Counted from the first letter of the stretch, positions 1 through 23,387 are shown. The stretch: DNA of 64,000 nt from Ficedula albicollis (GCF_000247815.1 NC_021671.1:28930952-28994951), one strand, 5' to 3'. Numbers and translations are program-made. Notes: generated by a model from the letters alone, not told the origin.

Positions 1-1230
1 AGCTTTCACACTAGGAATTTGATTTCTGTTCTAAATATAATCTTAGGATGGAAGCAGAGGAAGCTCAGTGAGGGGTGAAGTCTGGCACACCTGGGAACTG
101 TCTGTACCTTGGTCTCAGTGTCTCAAATGTCTCTGGATGAGGACTGGTCTCCTCAGCCCTGTGTCCACCACCAGAGTTCTCCAGGCCACTTTTGCAGAGG
201 GGTTTGCATTCATGTTAATAAAGATTACACATAGAAAGGAGTTTTTCAGCCAGTCATTTCTTCACACACACACACACTCAAACCCTGCTAATACTGTTTC
301 TAAGTAACTTAAACCATTTATAAATTCAGTTCTAATTTTTAAAAAGTCTTAGACAGTAATACTGGGAAACAGATTTGGAAAATACAAAGCAATTCAAGTG
401 TAGGGTTTACTAAGTGGAACAGTTCACATGTTTATGGCATTTTACCTGAAAAAAATTGCTTATTTGTTTTAGGGGGAGCAAAAATCTTTTCCAAAACCAC
501 AGGGGAACATCATCAGCCAGGTCTTCTTTGTATGCACCATTTCATCCAGCCTGAACTCAGTCCTCAATCTGGCCAGTAAAATGCTCTGGAAGTATGCCCT
601 GGTGCCCTCCAGTCACACCAGGAAAGCATTTGCTGCCTGGAAGCACAGACTGATAGACCTGCAGCAGCACCACCCAGCCATCTCCATCTCCAAAGCAGCC
701 AGGTTTGGTCCAAAGGCAGAGGAAAGGAGCGCTTGGCTTAGTGGCTTCCCATCCTTCCTAACCAGAAAGCTGCTATCTTTGCTCACCCCAAAGCAAAAGA
801 AGGTGGGAGAGCAGCTCAATCACAACACCTTGGCTTTAGGATCTAGACTGTAGCAATCCTAGTGTTCACAGTTGAGACACAGTACCAGACTCCTGAGAGC
901 ACTGAGGTGCCCACAGGGTGTCCCTGCTGAAGAGCCTGGCATAGGACAGCCAGGGAGGGTCTCCCTGAGCTGCCTGCCTTGAGAAGGGTGAACTCCAGAG
1001 CATTCCCTACCTGCTCTCTGCCATGTCTCTGTAGGATGCTTGGGGGAAAATATGGGCTTCCTCAGGATCACTGCTCAGTGCCATAATGGATGGCTAATTA
1101 TAGGTCTTGCAGTGAAAGAAGCAGCCCCACAGAGATCTTAAGCTACTAGACTTTCAGTAGAGACATTATTTCTGGGATATTATTCCCACAGGCCACAGTA
1201 CAATTACAGAGTTGGTTTATGTTTCCTTGC
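1..1230. other. No assigned gene
   Basis: No exon of a known gene was recognised here. There is a short CA microsatellite near 265-280. One long open frame (473-853) follows an acceptor-like site and is listed separately. The 3' part, 854-1230, shows nothing beyond ordinary unique sequence leading into an A-tract. Confidence 0.5.
473..853 (+). other. Unassigned open frame after an acceptor-like site
   Basis: The frame is open for 127 codons from just after a pyrimidine-rich TTGTTTTAG (ending at 472) to a TAG stop at 851-853. An in-frame TAG overlaps the acceptor itself, so the open stretch starts exactly at the candidate splice site. The translation is of mixed composition, with an internal Met at 581. 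I do not recognise it as EDAR, SH3RF3 or any other family. It could be a terminal exon of an unknown transcript, a decayed retrocopy or chance. Confidence 0.2.
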
Positions 1231-2115
<885 letters not shown>

Positions 2116-4615
2116 GTTAAATGAGCAAAGTGTACAGTTCTAAATTAATCCTCTTATCAAAGGCTCAGACAGAGTTACACCTTTTGCTTCCTCCTTGTAA
2201 TGTCAATGATTTGTGGGGAAGTCTCTGGTTTGAATCTTTGCTCAGCACAGGGTAAAAGGCCTGAGCAGGTACAGGGTGACAGGCTTGGTCCTGCAACATT
2301 GGGCACTTTCTTTGAAATCATCAGGAAACCTGATCCTGTATAGTAAATGAACAAAACCAGAAACCCTTTGCTATGCAGTACTCCTCCCAAAAAGCAAAGA
2401 GAAATTAATGTTATTCCCTCTACACATAGAACAAGATTTTTAAGCAAGTCAGTCATACGAATACCTCATTTGTATTGGGAGCCTTGAAATATTGTTATTT
2501 GCACCTGACCACTCTAAGGGAAGATATTGCAGTACAACTCTTTGCATGCATCCTAATAATTGCCTAGAAAAATATTCCCACAAGTTGTCCATAATTAACC
2601 TCTCCCCAAAAGATAAACGTATGAGGAAAAAGATTGGGGAAAATTAGCTCTGATTTCCAAGTAGTGAGAAACCATTTTGCCCTCTCTAAAGTGTCACTTC
2701 CTTGGACAAAGTAGCAGAAAGATGCAGTTTGAAAGATTTGAGCTGTCATGGAAGTGGTCTTTCTAGGGCACGCATTTCTGATTTGAAAATAAATATTGGC
2801 TGAGTTTGACAGAGTTAGGAGCGGTTCGCAAGCCGTGTCTTGGGAAGAGGCAGTGGAAGAGAGAAAAAACTACCAGAACTGCGGGCTCTGCATGTCTGCC
2901 TGGGATGAATTCAAAGTCAGGGCATTGTTTCAAGGGTCCTTTGAGTTCATTCAGAATGTCACTGAAGTGCAGAAGCCCAAAGTTTATATGTGTCCAACAC
3001 TTTGTGCTGTACTACTGAGAAACAGCATGCAGCAGGATGGTGAGAAGTCATTAAAAATAAGGAAGATAATATATTGGACCATATTTTTCAGTCTTAATTC
3101 TTTAACTTCAATCCCAAAATATGGGGAAGGATTTTATGAAAGGATATACAAATTGTATGTAATGGCTTTTCACAGCAGCATGCCACTGCCTTTTAAACAC
3201 ATGGTAGAAAACACAGCACTGTGTTTTGCTTTCCAGAAATGCTTTCCATTTCCATTTAGAGTGTGTGGGTTTGGAGCATGTGACTGGAGAGATAATGTTT
3301 TAGGTTTAACAAAAACGGACTGTGTCTCGTAGAGGAAGCTCAGGTATTTCATCTAGAAAGAGCAGCAGGGCTTTGGTTGCTTGGCCACTCTGCAGGGAGT
3401 GGGGTGGTCCTTGGTGGGCCTGCATTCCCAAAACTTGAGCTTGATGACATTCACTTTCCCAAGCACCAAACATGGTTTAAATAGCATTTTAAATGCCTAT
3501 TTTCTGATCTTAAACAGCACTGTCAGCAGCTTGATACTTCAAAGACCATGCTAGGCTGCTGGCTGGGTGCCATTCCTCTGAAGGAAGGGTGCCCACATCA
3601 CTTGGCACAACAGCTGGTGTTTCTCTTTGTCTGGTCTCCAGTCACCGGTGCCAAACCTGCCCCTTTGGTAAAGCCCAGGATCTCATCTAAGGCCGTGCCC
3701 ACTAACCACAGGCCACATTTACAATAGCCTTTGCAAACATGATTAATTGTCTCTGAGATGTACAGCAGCCTGGGAGCAGCTCAATTTCTAGCAGAGAAAA
3801 CCTGTTCCCTGAGATGCAGATATATGGAAACAAACAAGAGTGGAGGTGGGCACTTTAATTACAAACCCAGGTAATCTGCAGCAGAAGTATCCCAACCTCC
3901 AGTTCTTTGAACACATTTAAAGGATGAGAGTGGGTGATTCATGTGTAAAAGAGGCACTAGTCATCACTGAATATCCCAGTCCTAGAGTAAGCTGAGTATT
4001 GTTTTTAAAGCCTGTTGCTTTCCCAAGATGTCAATTTGTGTGACAGGAGGCCAGCTGTATAGTCCAAATGCTCTGTGAAATCTATCACAGTGACAAGGAA
4101 ATACTGTGCTCTCCTCCTTCCCTCTGAAATTCCTTGAATACCTGGTGCCAGCAGTTCAGCTGATAATGCAAAGAGGGATGAAAGCAGACAGCCTTGTTTG
4201 GAAGAAGTGACTTTTCAAATGGGCTTTGACAGGCTCCCTTCATCTTTCTGTAACATGTCATTTCAATGCAAGTAACAGACTACAAATAAACCCTTTGGTA
4301 CAGCAAAGACTACAGCACTTTTCATATGTTCTGTAACTGAACTGCTACTTAATTGTTCATGTACTAGTGATTATTCCATTACTTGGAATGTATAGAGTGT
4401 TGTATTTCAGTCTCTGAGCTCAGATTTGGCTATTTTCAAGATACTTTCCAGGTTTCTAATCAAACTGCTAAGTACAGGTTTATGTTAGAGTAGGTCTCTG
4501 GTAGTTATAGTAGTATTTTTTTTTGGTAGGGAAATTATAAGACTACTTCCTTTGGGTGCATTGAACACCCACCACTTTTATCTATCTTTTCTTAACTCTG
4601 TCAACTGCCATACAG

Positions 4616-4831
4616 AATGAGCTCTTTGTGTCTCATGGCTCAAATCCAGATGCCGCCAGCATTGCTGAGAACTTCACTGCAGACTTCAGGGGGCTTTCAC
4701 CTGCACAGCTGTGCCTGATGCTTCACCCCAGGGAGGAAGCAGTCTCGTTCATCCTCAGCTGCCAGGCAGTACTTTTGAAATGGGATTGTTCAGACAGCCC
4801 ACATCCTCTCAAGTGTCTCAGCCCCTCCTAG
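4616..4831 (+). other. Unassigned open frame after an acceptor-like site
   Basis: A pyrimidine-rich stretch ending in CATACAG (to 4615) is followed by 72 codons open to a TAG at 4829-4831. The composition looks protein-like (an acidic/hydrophobic mix with several Leu and Cys), but I recognise no family. It could be chance or part of an unknown transcript. Confidence 0.15.
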
Positions 4832-7332
4832 TCTAGGGACAGTGGTGTCTATCCCTCACAGGTCTGGAGTAGCCACATCAGTAAACACCCTACCTCACCA
4901 GATGGAAGTGAGTGCCATCACACAGGGAGCATGGGACTGTTCACAGAGACACAGCTGTGTCCCTCTGTGCCTTCCAGTAAACAGTGCTGGAGATGGCAGG
5001 TTTTAAATCCCTAATGCAGGAGAAACATCTCTAAAGGACAGGGGGAAAAAGCCTACCTAGCAAACAACCTGGGCTGACTATGTCTGTTTTACTTGGGTCA
5101 GAAAAGCACCATGCAAAGTGTGACCAGGAGCTACTGCATGCACACAATGTAGTTTGCATAGCAGAAGAAATATATCCATGTGGCAGCAAGGGCCTCAGCA
5201 CAGAGCATGAGGTATGCCTTGGGCTTTCCCTCTCCTGGCTTAGTCCCAAAATGTATTAAAGTAGCCTGGAAGCTGCTTTGACTTCTATCCAGCTATGAGG
5301 GCTCCAGTGGACCATGGAGGCGCACAAGGCAGAGGGTAGTAATGGTTACAGGTTTTCTAAGTTATCTGAAGCATCTGTGGCAACTTGTCAGACTGATCCA
5401 TAGGAAGATAACTAAAGTCTACTCAGCTGCACATGAGCTCACCCTCTTAAGACAGGTCCAAGGCTTTAGGAAAAAAAAAAGCATGTTTACATAAGAGAGA
5501 AAATGTTTCCCATATTTGCTGCTTCCAAACCAATCTACAGCAGTCAGTCTATCATGGGAATTATCCTTCTGTGCTTCAGCCCCTCCCTTAAAGCAAGCTC
5601 CTACTATGCAACACAACAAACAAATTCTGCTAGTCTACTTACCTGCCCAGGTCATGCTCCAGCCTCCATTACTGCAGGTCACTTCCAGGATGCCTCCCTT
5701 CCCTGTGGGATAACCTTCAGTAATGTGAGGCCAAGAACAAGAGCAGCACTACATAATGACATGCTGTGTTAGAGCCACCTAAAGAATATGCATCAGGGCT
5801 CTGCCTGGATCTCCTGTAGGTTGGAAAGGCAGAATTAGTTCTTCCTCACACTGTAGAGCTGTTTCTCGTACATATATATATATATATGTTTCATACAGAT
5901 ACATCTCAGATAAAGCTGCAGCTAGAAGCACTGCCAACATACAGGACTTAAGCACAGGATGTCAGCAGCAACTATGTGAAGCATTGGAGAACAATTCCAT
6001 GTGTTTCTCTCAGTGCTTTTGCAGCTTCACAGTGATGTGAGTCTTAGACTGTTCCAGGTTTATTCATGCTGGATGTTAAATTAATCAAGTAAGCAGATTG
6101 AGAATGCTCTAGCAGCCACCTTAAGAACAAGCCTTGGAGGTTTAATGTGCTTGAATTTCACGGGTTTAGTTCATATTACCAGTTCAGGTTCTTTCCTGGA
6201 ATCCCCCCATGCTTACAGGCCTTTAGTGTTATTTTAGCTTCTCGCTCATGCATTCATCATAATCTGTGAAAATCAGAGTTGACACAATGACAAAAGTTGT
6301 CACGTTGAATACATTGTTTACTTGGCTTGAACAGTTTATAGTCTCTCCAGAGAAAGTTTCTTACTCAAATTTGCCAGATACTCAACAAGTTTAACTAGAA
6401 ACTTGGCATTTCTTTTTCCAAAAATTCTTCGAATTATGTTTTCCAGCAACAGACTAATTGACAACATCTTGCTTCACATAGGGACACATCCTCCTGCATT
6501 AGATTTCCAATCTATGAACACTTGGAGTTGGCGGTCAGCTGTTGGGCACTGCATTGAACAGCCAGTAGATGGCTCACCTAGCAGGCACACTGACCAAACC
6601 CCCAAATTCAATTTTGTGGAAATGAGGGATAAAATTCCTGCCAGCTCGTGACAAGAGTGATTCTTCATGCCCAGACTGAGATTCTCTAGTCTTCTGCACT
6701 CTATATTTTACATACTGAATCTCTCACCATTTTAATTTTCCCCAAGGCTTTCATGCTGTTCTGAGGGAAACAACTGCTCTTTTTCAAACCAGTGGGACGA
6801 GACAGCATGTTTGAGAGGAAAGGCCTAAAATTTATGTTTCTCTTGCTTCATGCTTAGACTTGAATTTGCCAAAACACCTTCTCCAAGAGGTAATAGCTCC
6901 TTGTTATTTATATCCACTGAACACCACAGTCACCCGTGTGATCCAGAACTGTCTGTCTCAGTTATTTACTTATTGATACCTGCAGATATTTTAACCTGGA
7001 GGAAGGGAAGAATTACTTTAAATTTTATTTGTGGCCAGTAAGGAACAACCACCTTGCTGCAATTTTTAGCTTAGAAACACTACCTCCCAAAAAACTGGGG
7101 TAGGTAAATTCACCAACACCATAAAGTACTTGATGCCTTTAGACTCTAGAAACCATGGGCCTGATTGCAAGAGCTCTGCAGCATTCAATATTAGATGCCT
7201 ATAGGGCTGCAAAACAATGCTTTGAGATATAACAAATTTGTTAATATTACTGTGACTTGCAATCTACAGTGTAGTGAAGGTGGAAGGACATGAGGAGACA
7301 TGGTAATCCAGCAGCCATGATTTCAGGGTGGC

Positions 7333-7362
7333 TTTTTGTGGCAAGATATCTTGCCACAAAAA
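7333..7362. repeat. 30-bp perfect palindrome
   Basis: Two 15-bp arms (7333-7347 and 7348-7362) are exact reverse complements with no spacer, centred on GATATC. The core is GTGGCAAGATATCTTGCCAC with T- and A-runs outside. It could extrude as a cruciform or be a small insertion. No known repeat family is implied. Confidence 0.9.
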
Positions 7363-9190
7363 AGGAGCTGAGTTCTGCATCTTAGAAGCATATTTATTAA
7401 AATTAAATTTAATTTAAGGTGGCAATACTACCAACATCTGTTCCAGCTCTACAGAAGACAAAAGAAATGGCTAGAGAGGGTTAAAGTCTGTCTGTCCTAC
7501 CAGCCACAAGGGAGAAAGCTGTTTATAAAAGGAAAAAAATCCTCAAAAATTCTTATTCTACAAAGTCTTATCCATTCTGTGTCCAACTGTATAACACTTT
7601 AGGTTTTAAGGAGTAAACAATGCATTTCTGTTTCTGGCTCTTCAAAGCTCTTTGCTTTACCATTCTCAGCTCTCAGAAGTGGGTTTGTTTCACTGCATGT
7701 CCTGCCTTGCCTCCTGTCTGCTCCTGGTGCATGGACACCAGGCTCTGTGCAGGCAGCAGCACCAGCTCCTCTCAAGCCCACACGGAACCCAGGAGCACCC
7801 AGCATTAGTCCTTTTTGGGCTGCTTATCATGCTAAACTACATGTGCCCTATCTGTGCCACCCTTGTCCACTCCCCACTGCTGTAAGTGCCTGTCCCACCA
7901 TAGAGAGCAGGTCAGATGTGCAGGCATCACTTTGCTGTGCATAAGGATTTTTCCATCTCGCCCTGCAGAGACAACACACATGTTTTTAACATAAAATTTA
8001 ACTAATTAAAATACATCAAGTTGATTTGGGAGGTAGCTCTCAAAATCTGTCCTGTTGAGGAGGGGAGGTTACTACACCACTGACTCTAGGCAGCACCTCA
8101 AGGTGCTCCAGAAGGTTCTGCAGGAGGTATCACCAGTATGACCTAGTTGTGTGTGAACTGATCCAGACAAAGAGAAGGCTTCCTCCATTCCTCCAGCTGG
8201 CTTTGATGTACATACAAGCTTTTTATTCAACATAAACTCAAAACAATATGGTCCCATCCCAACAGCTAGAATTGAGAATAGCTGGCAGATAAGACACAGT
8301 CTTCCCCCTTCCTGTACTTCTCCAAAAACATTCAGTTAGCACTGGCTTGCTCGTGTGATAGTGTAAGTAGACTTTTGACCTGTTTGACTCTTTCAATGCA
8401 GATACTTGACTCCAGCAAGTGCTGGAGTGACTCTGGGTGCAAAATCAGGCAAGCAGTAATATACCTGCATGGCACTCCAGTGTATTTTCAGTGCACATCT
8501 TTTTAGGGGACTGGGGAAAAAAAACCAGAAAGCTAAAAAATTATATTTTCATTGTCTCTCTTTTGCCCTTGGGGCTTGATTTTACTGCAACCTCTTAAGA
8601 TAGGATCCTTTAAAACTGCACTCCCTGCATGGAAATTTCCCTCTCTGATTGCCCTAACTTTGTATTGTTAATGATGGGAAAATCTTAGGATTTGTATGCA
8701 GTCAAAGCTTCCCATATTTCTTATAAGCTGTGGATCTCCAAAGTACAGAGATGCTGGCTCTGGAGGAGCAGGCACTGCTTTATACTAAAGAAGGCTTCTA
8801 AGAAGCTCAGTGTCTTCATGTGAAAGCCATCCTTCAGTCTTACACATCGAAAAAACTGCAGCCAACACCAAGCCATTACCAATGTACTCCAAAAAAACAA
8901 GATATAAGCTCCACTATAACATTTCCTAGGCTCTATGCATTACATATCACTCTGCTTTGTTTTCAGGATGGCAATTAAATGCAATTAGTGACCCCATTTC
9001 TCTCAGGTCACTTAAGGAATTAACCAAATTTTAACAAAGTTGTTTAAAGAGCAGTTAAATATCTGCAATGAATATTCACAGACACCGATAATTTTGTGTT
9101 GTTTTGTTAAAATAATTGTTATCTGTTAAGGCATCCTCCAGTTTGAGCTCAGAGTTGGCCAACAAGTGACATAGGAGATACTTGGAGAAG

Positions 9191-9613
9191 TTAATGGACA
9201 AAGGGGAGCAATTTCCCAGCTCTGTTTAAAGCAGAACTGTTCTTGCTGGCCTTCACAACTGTATTCTCTCCTGACCACACGTGTGTATTGCCTGTAAAAC
9301 ATTCAGTCCTCAAAAAAGAGACACTAGAATTTGAGGATGAAAGCAGATTTTTGTAGTGGAAATATTGCAAAGATGTTCTGCCAGAAAAATCTTTTTCAGC
9401 AACTTGAGCATCCAACTCAAAATAGCAGCTCATGTTGCTGGAGTCACTGCTTTCATCCAGCATCACAGTGAAAAGATGTGAGCTGGCATGGCTCAGCAGT
9501 CTGCAGGAGAGACGATGACAGCTTTCTGAGGGTGCAGATTGCTTTTGTTCTCCAGATGAAAACACTCTTACCATAGCAGCCTCAACATCTCCTTTACCAG
9601 CCTGGCAAAGCAA
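9191..9613 (-). other. Unassigned 140-codon open frame
   Basis: The frame is open from an ATG at 9611-9613 to a stop at 9191-9193 on the minus strand. It is Ser-rich, with an acidic stretch LDESSDSSN in the middle. That motif faintly resembles the LDEST-type motif of hAT-like transposase relatives, but the surrounding residues do not support it. It has no clear splice context and no recognised domain. It may be a decayed element or chance. Confidence 0.15.
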
Positions 9614-10375
9614 GGAGCATGAAGAATGGGAATGTGTTGCTATGGCATCACTGGCAGAGCAGAAAATTCAGTCGAGTTTACCCCAGCAGAATGAAAAACC
9701 CAGGACAGTTGTTAGGCACAACTGGAATGTATTTGCTGGGGTATAAATAGAAACACTGCAAAACTGATATATGTATTATAATTGTAAGATATTTTTTTCT
9801 CGTATTGGTAGTAATGCCAAATAGCTTATGGGGAAGAAAGGAGAAGTGCAAGTCAAAAACTCACCAGCTTCAAACACGTAGCAGTTTAATAGATGAGATT
9901 TTAGTCTCCAGCAGATCCCTAGCTGACTTCAGGACCTTTATTCTCTCAAAGCCTCATTGGGGGATGTGTGAAAAAGAACTTATAACCTCTTTAATGCAAT
10001 GCTCTATCCAGGGTGGCCAAGGCTTTCATAAAATTACTCTGTTCAGCTTTAGCCATTCATTTCAAGACAGATGAGGTCACGGTGGAGAAAATCCAGATAG
10101 AAGCACAAACTGACAGTGCTCTAGAAATCGTGGGTAATGGTGCAGGGCTGGATGAATCAGAACTGTTTTACTTAAAATATGACCAAGCTGAGGTCACAGA
10201 TACCTAGGAGACCATTGCAGAGCAGAAGGAAATAATCCTTCATGTCTGTGGTGGGTAAGAAAAACAGCAGCAGCTCTAGGTGAATGAAGAGAGAGATAGA
10301 TGAGACATGCAGAGAAGCTGCCTAACAGCAGAAATGGCAAAGCAGTGGAATAAAGAGACGAGGGAAAACTGTTCA

Positions 10376-10545
10376 ATCTCTGTCACTGGAGGTTCCCAAG
10401 ATGCAGTTAGATAAAAGTTTGTTGATGTGGCAGAGAATGATTCTCTTAGTATGAATCAGAAGGGTAACTTCTCTGAGTGTGAAGCAGGAGATAACTTCTT
10501 GAGGTCCCATCTCGTTCTGGTGGTTTTTTGACCACTGAATTATTA
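10376..10545 (+). mobile_element. Old CR1-like 3' fragment
   Basis: The wording resembles diverged avian CR1 3' sequence: a 'cactggaggttcccaagatgcag' type start, and near 10500-10525 'cttgaggtcccatctcgttctgg', like the 'ctgaggtcccttccaacc' end of CR1. It is much decayed between these landmarks. The call is from remembered CR1 consensus, not an alignment. Confidence 0.4.
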
Positions 10546-11678
10546 TATGTTAAATATAAAATAAGCAGTTATCACAGAAACACATTTTTCTTTTTTTGAC
10601 AGGGTTCACTTTAATGTACTGATACAATGAATTATCAAATGTCTGTATAATTCTCTGTAGAATCTGATGGCTTTATGGTCTGGCCTTTTTGGATGTGTCT
10701 TTGGGGTATACAGACTTTTAAAGAAAGTACAGCTGAGAAGATGTAAGAATCTTGTTTTAATCAGGTTAATTTAATGAAGTTCTGATATTTGTTTCATTGT
10801 AGACTTTATTCTATGAATTTTACTTCATCGTTAAAATTGCTGAAAAAAAGCAGAAGATTAAGTATAGGAAAAATATCCACTCTGGCCTTGAGAAAGGAAT
10901 TTTTATTTTAAAATACTTGGCCACAAATATTGCACACACAGACACAAACTACAAATCTGTCAGATGTGATAAAAATGAAATATAGGGAGAATTAATTTTT
11001 TCCATGTTTAGTAATAAACGACATGAAGGCCACAAGATGGAGATGCAATATCCACACCAGTAAGCATCTATGGTCCAAGTTTTCCAATAAGGATCCATGA
11101 GGACTCAAGAACTGTTTGCAGTATCATCTGAATTGCAGGCAACTGTAATCCAAGGAGACCCTCCAGCCTTTCACTGCTGCAATTACAGTGAATTCTTAAG
11201 TGCCAGGACAGTAAAAAAAGCACTTAAATTTCAGCTGTAAGCTATTCTTCTTCTTTCTTATAATCCTGATAAATAGGAACTATCCATTAATTGCCAAAAT
11301 TATTTTTAATCTTCTTAGAATTATCTTAGCTAGTTTTATCCAGCTCTGCTTTCTGCCTTGCACTGCTGTGCTACCCACAAGCTGAGTGGAGTGACGAACC
11401 TCCAGCCAAACATGCAGCATTCCTCCTCTGCCAGGGATCTACTGCTCTGCTTCCCAACAGCCCATCTCTCCCACCCAGAGCACATCTGACTTCACCCCTC
11501 CTCCTGCCACAGCCCTTCTACAGCTTAGCAGCTGTGTGGGACCTGGTCAGGCCATTTCTCAGCCCCTCCTCTCTTCCTTGTGAAGTCCAAAGGCGATCCA
11601 CCAGCCCGTGGTGACGTAAATCTGCGTTCTTGGCTGCAGGTCTCCAGACAAAGCCCTTCGTGGCATGTCCAGCCTTGA

Positions 11679-11739
11679 AAAAAAAACAAAGCAAAGCAGA
11701 ACAAAACAAAGCAAAACAAAACACAAAACAAAACAAAAC
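11679..11739. repeat. AAAAC-type simple repeat
   Basis: An A-rich run interrupted by single C and occasional G gives imperfect AAAAC/AAAGC units. The Phe/Cys/Leu-rich minus-strand frames over it are low-complexity artefacts. Confidence 0.85.
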
Positions 11740-11969
11740 TCACAAAGCTCAGTGAGAACCTCCTCCTCCACAACCTCCAAAATCCAGGGACTGATGAGTA
11801 AGCACAAACTTCCAGCAAGTTCTGCCTCTTCCTAGCCTAGAGGGATCCTAAACAGCTCTAACACTTCTGCCCTGCTCTGCTCTGAATCCTGTTCAAATAT
11901 ACCCAAAGGGGAACAAGAACAGTGGATTAATGCAAGCCATCTGACACAGGTATAGTCCTGGTGCAGGTA

Positions 11970-12425
11970 TCAGAAGCTTTAAGGTTGGAAATACATTGAG
12001 CCCAGCCATTAACCCAGCATTGCTGAGTCCACCACTAAACCATGTCCCCAGCTGCCATATCCACATGTTTTTTTAACACTTCAAGGGATGGTGACTTCCC
12101 TGGATAGCCTGTTCCAATGTTTGACCACCCTTTCAGTGAATTTTTTTTCATAATATACAATCTAAACTTCCCTGAATGCAACTTGAGACCATTTCTTCTT
12201 CCACTGCTTATCACCTGGGAGGAGAGATAGACCTCCAAAAGGCTACAATCCCCTTACAGGGGGTTGTAGAGTGGTAAGGTCTCTTCTGAGCCTCCTCCAG
12301 GCTAAATCCCCTCAGCTCCCTCAGCTGCTCCTCATCAGACTTGTGCTCCAGATTTTTGACCAGCTTCCTTGTCCTTCCTTGGGCACACTTCAGCACCTCA
12401 ATGTGCTTTTTGGAAAGAGGAGTGG
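11970..12425 (-). mobile_element. CR1 LINE fragment, minus strand
   Basis: The reverse complement reads as the 3' part of avian CR1. Seen on the + strand are the landmarks 'ccaccactaaaccatgtcccc', 'cagcctgttccaatg', 'ggttgtagagtggtaaggtctc' and 'ctcagctcctcagctgctcctcatcag'-like text. It is 5'-truncated, as most CR1 copies are, and moderately diverged. The short ORFs here (12035-12510) are remnants or shadows of the element. Confidence 0.88.
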
Positions 12426-12650
12426 ATATGTTACATTTCTCTACAGTCTGAAACAAGACATAGGAAAGCACCCATCTCCCCTCAGCTGTGCAACTGCAAA
12501 ACCTTTATGAGGACCCCAGTGAGCACATTAAGGCCCCAGTGAGAGGGTGACTGAGTTACAGAAATCCCATGTCTCTCCCAGAGACATGTCCTGGGCAGTC
12601 CCCTGCCAGCTCAGGCTCCTCTGAGCTATCTGGCTCCTCCACGTGCACTG

Positions 12651-12758
12651 CTCAGGGCGAGGGCTTTGCTTGGAAAGGCAGGACCTGCCCAAATGCCTTC
12701 TCTCCTCAGGGCGAGGGCTTTGCTTGGAAAGGCAGGACCTTCCCAAGTGCCTTCTCTC
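12651..12758. repeat. 54-bp tandem duplication
   Basis: Two adjacent 54-bp units (12651-12704, 12705-12758) start CTCAGGGCGAGGGC and are nearly identical, with a few substitutions towards the end. Because 54 is a multiple of 3, it produces repetitive but meaningless ORFs in several frames. Confidence 0.9.
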
Positions 12759-13660
12759 TTGCCATGTAATTCCTGTGCTTCACCTATGGTAGCTGCTCTG
12801 TGTGTGTGTATCCCTCAATTTCCAGCCCCTGGGTTCAGGCCAGAATACCTACCTGTCTTCCTTCAGGTTGGTTTGTAAGTTTTGTCTTATTGACTAATTC
12901 ATCGCTCTAATTCTTGTCACCATCCCATGGCACTTGGCACAGCACAGCAGAGCTCTGCTGGGGAAATATGAGCAGGTCTCTTGTGCTGCCATGGGGCAGA
13001 CATTCCAGCTTTCTGTCAACCTATCTTTTCCCATGCCTACAAGTAAGAGCTTGAGCCTCACCACAAGGCTGGTTTAAGGCTCATCCTCTTCCCCTCCCAC
13101 TGCTCAGCACAGAATGGCTCCAGTTCTTCTTTGTGAAGCCTCAGCAGCCCAGTCCATTCCACCAGGCTGTGCTTGCTTCCAAGCCTGGAGGCCCCATTCC
13201 ATTTTCCAGAGTCATGTAATCCAGACTCCCCCAGGCAGCTGGCTATGGAGCAGCCAGCAGGCAGGACCCCACCAAAGGGACACTGCAGCCTGTGCTTGGC
13301 TCTGCTGCCTTCCAGTTATGTCGCATTTTCCACTCCTGTTCCCACCCCTGCTGCCCTCTCTCCAGTGCAGGCTGCTGCTCTGGACACAGCACTCCATGCC
13401 CAGACTTTTGCCCTGGTTTCTGCTTCTGCCCAGCTCCATCCCTCCTCCCCAGCTGCCCTCCGGTCTTCATTTCTCTTCCAACCAGAGAGCGCCGAGCGCC
13501 GTCCCACCCAAACCTGGCACAGAGGTGTGGCAGCACCCTCTGGGGTTTCACTCCTAGCAGAGCTCAGGATAATTAAGGGGCCAGATGGATTCCTCCCACA
13601 GGCTGGCGGCCCTGGGAAGCTGGGATGTGCATACATTCCCCCTGCAATCCTGCACACGGC

Positions 13661-14068
13661 GTTCTGACACCGCTCAGCTCCTGTTTTCATGCTGTTCCAG
13701 GCGGCCTTTGACGGATACGGGTTTGCAGCGTGCAGACAAGGACTTTTGCCATGTCAAAATGCCTCCAAGCAGCAACCACCCATGTTGGCAGGCTATTAGG
13801 TTTCTATGGAATTTTGACAAGTCTCCAGATGAACATCAAACCATCTCAAATCTCCTGAGGGGCTGTTCTGACACCGCTCAGCTCCTGTTTTCATGCCGTT
13901 CCAGGCGGCCTTTGACGGATGCGGGTTTGCAGCGTGCAGTCAAGGACTTTTGCCATGTCAAAATGCCTCCAAGCAGCAACCACCCATGTTGGCAGGCTAT
14001 TAGGTTTCTATGGAATTTTGACAAGTCTCCAGATGAACATCAAACCATCTCAAATCTCCTGAGGGGCT
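13661..14068. repeat. 204-bp tandem duplication
   Basis: Two head-to-tail 204-bp units (13661-13864 and 13865-14068) start GTTCTGACACCGCTCAGC. I count three substitutions between them (CTG/CCG, TACGG/TGCGG, AGACAAG/AGTCAAG). The unit is 68 codons, so the ORF crossing it repeats itself, but there is no sign it is coding. The second unit ends nine bases before poly(C) tract 2. Confidence 0.95.
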
Positions 14069-14072
14069 AAGA

Positions 14073-23387
<9,315 letters not shown>

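Larger units (their letters stand above)
2116..11678. other. Long stretch without an assigned gene
   Basis: No exon of a known gene was recognised. Short ORFs here are scattered on both strands and lack coherent splice context. Items listed separately are the open frames at 4616-4831 and 9191-9613, a perfect palindrome at 7333-7362 and an old CR1-like fragment near 10376-10545. There is a short TA microsatellite at 5871-5888. The region could contain distal regulatory DNA or the noncoding first exon of EDAR, but nothing in the sequence lets me place either. Confidence 0.5.

Noticed and set aside
2796..3332. 178-codon + strand ORF
   Set aside because: It starts on TTG, has no recognisable domain, no splice or promoter context, and lies in AT-rich noncoding DNA.
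13114..13690. Several overlapping ORFs of 75-164 codons on both strands
   Set aside because: Overlap in many frames on both strands is typical of GC-rich noncoding sequence; no domain or coherent exon structure.
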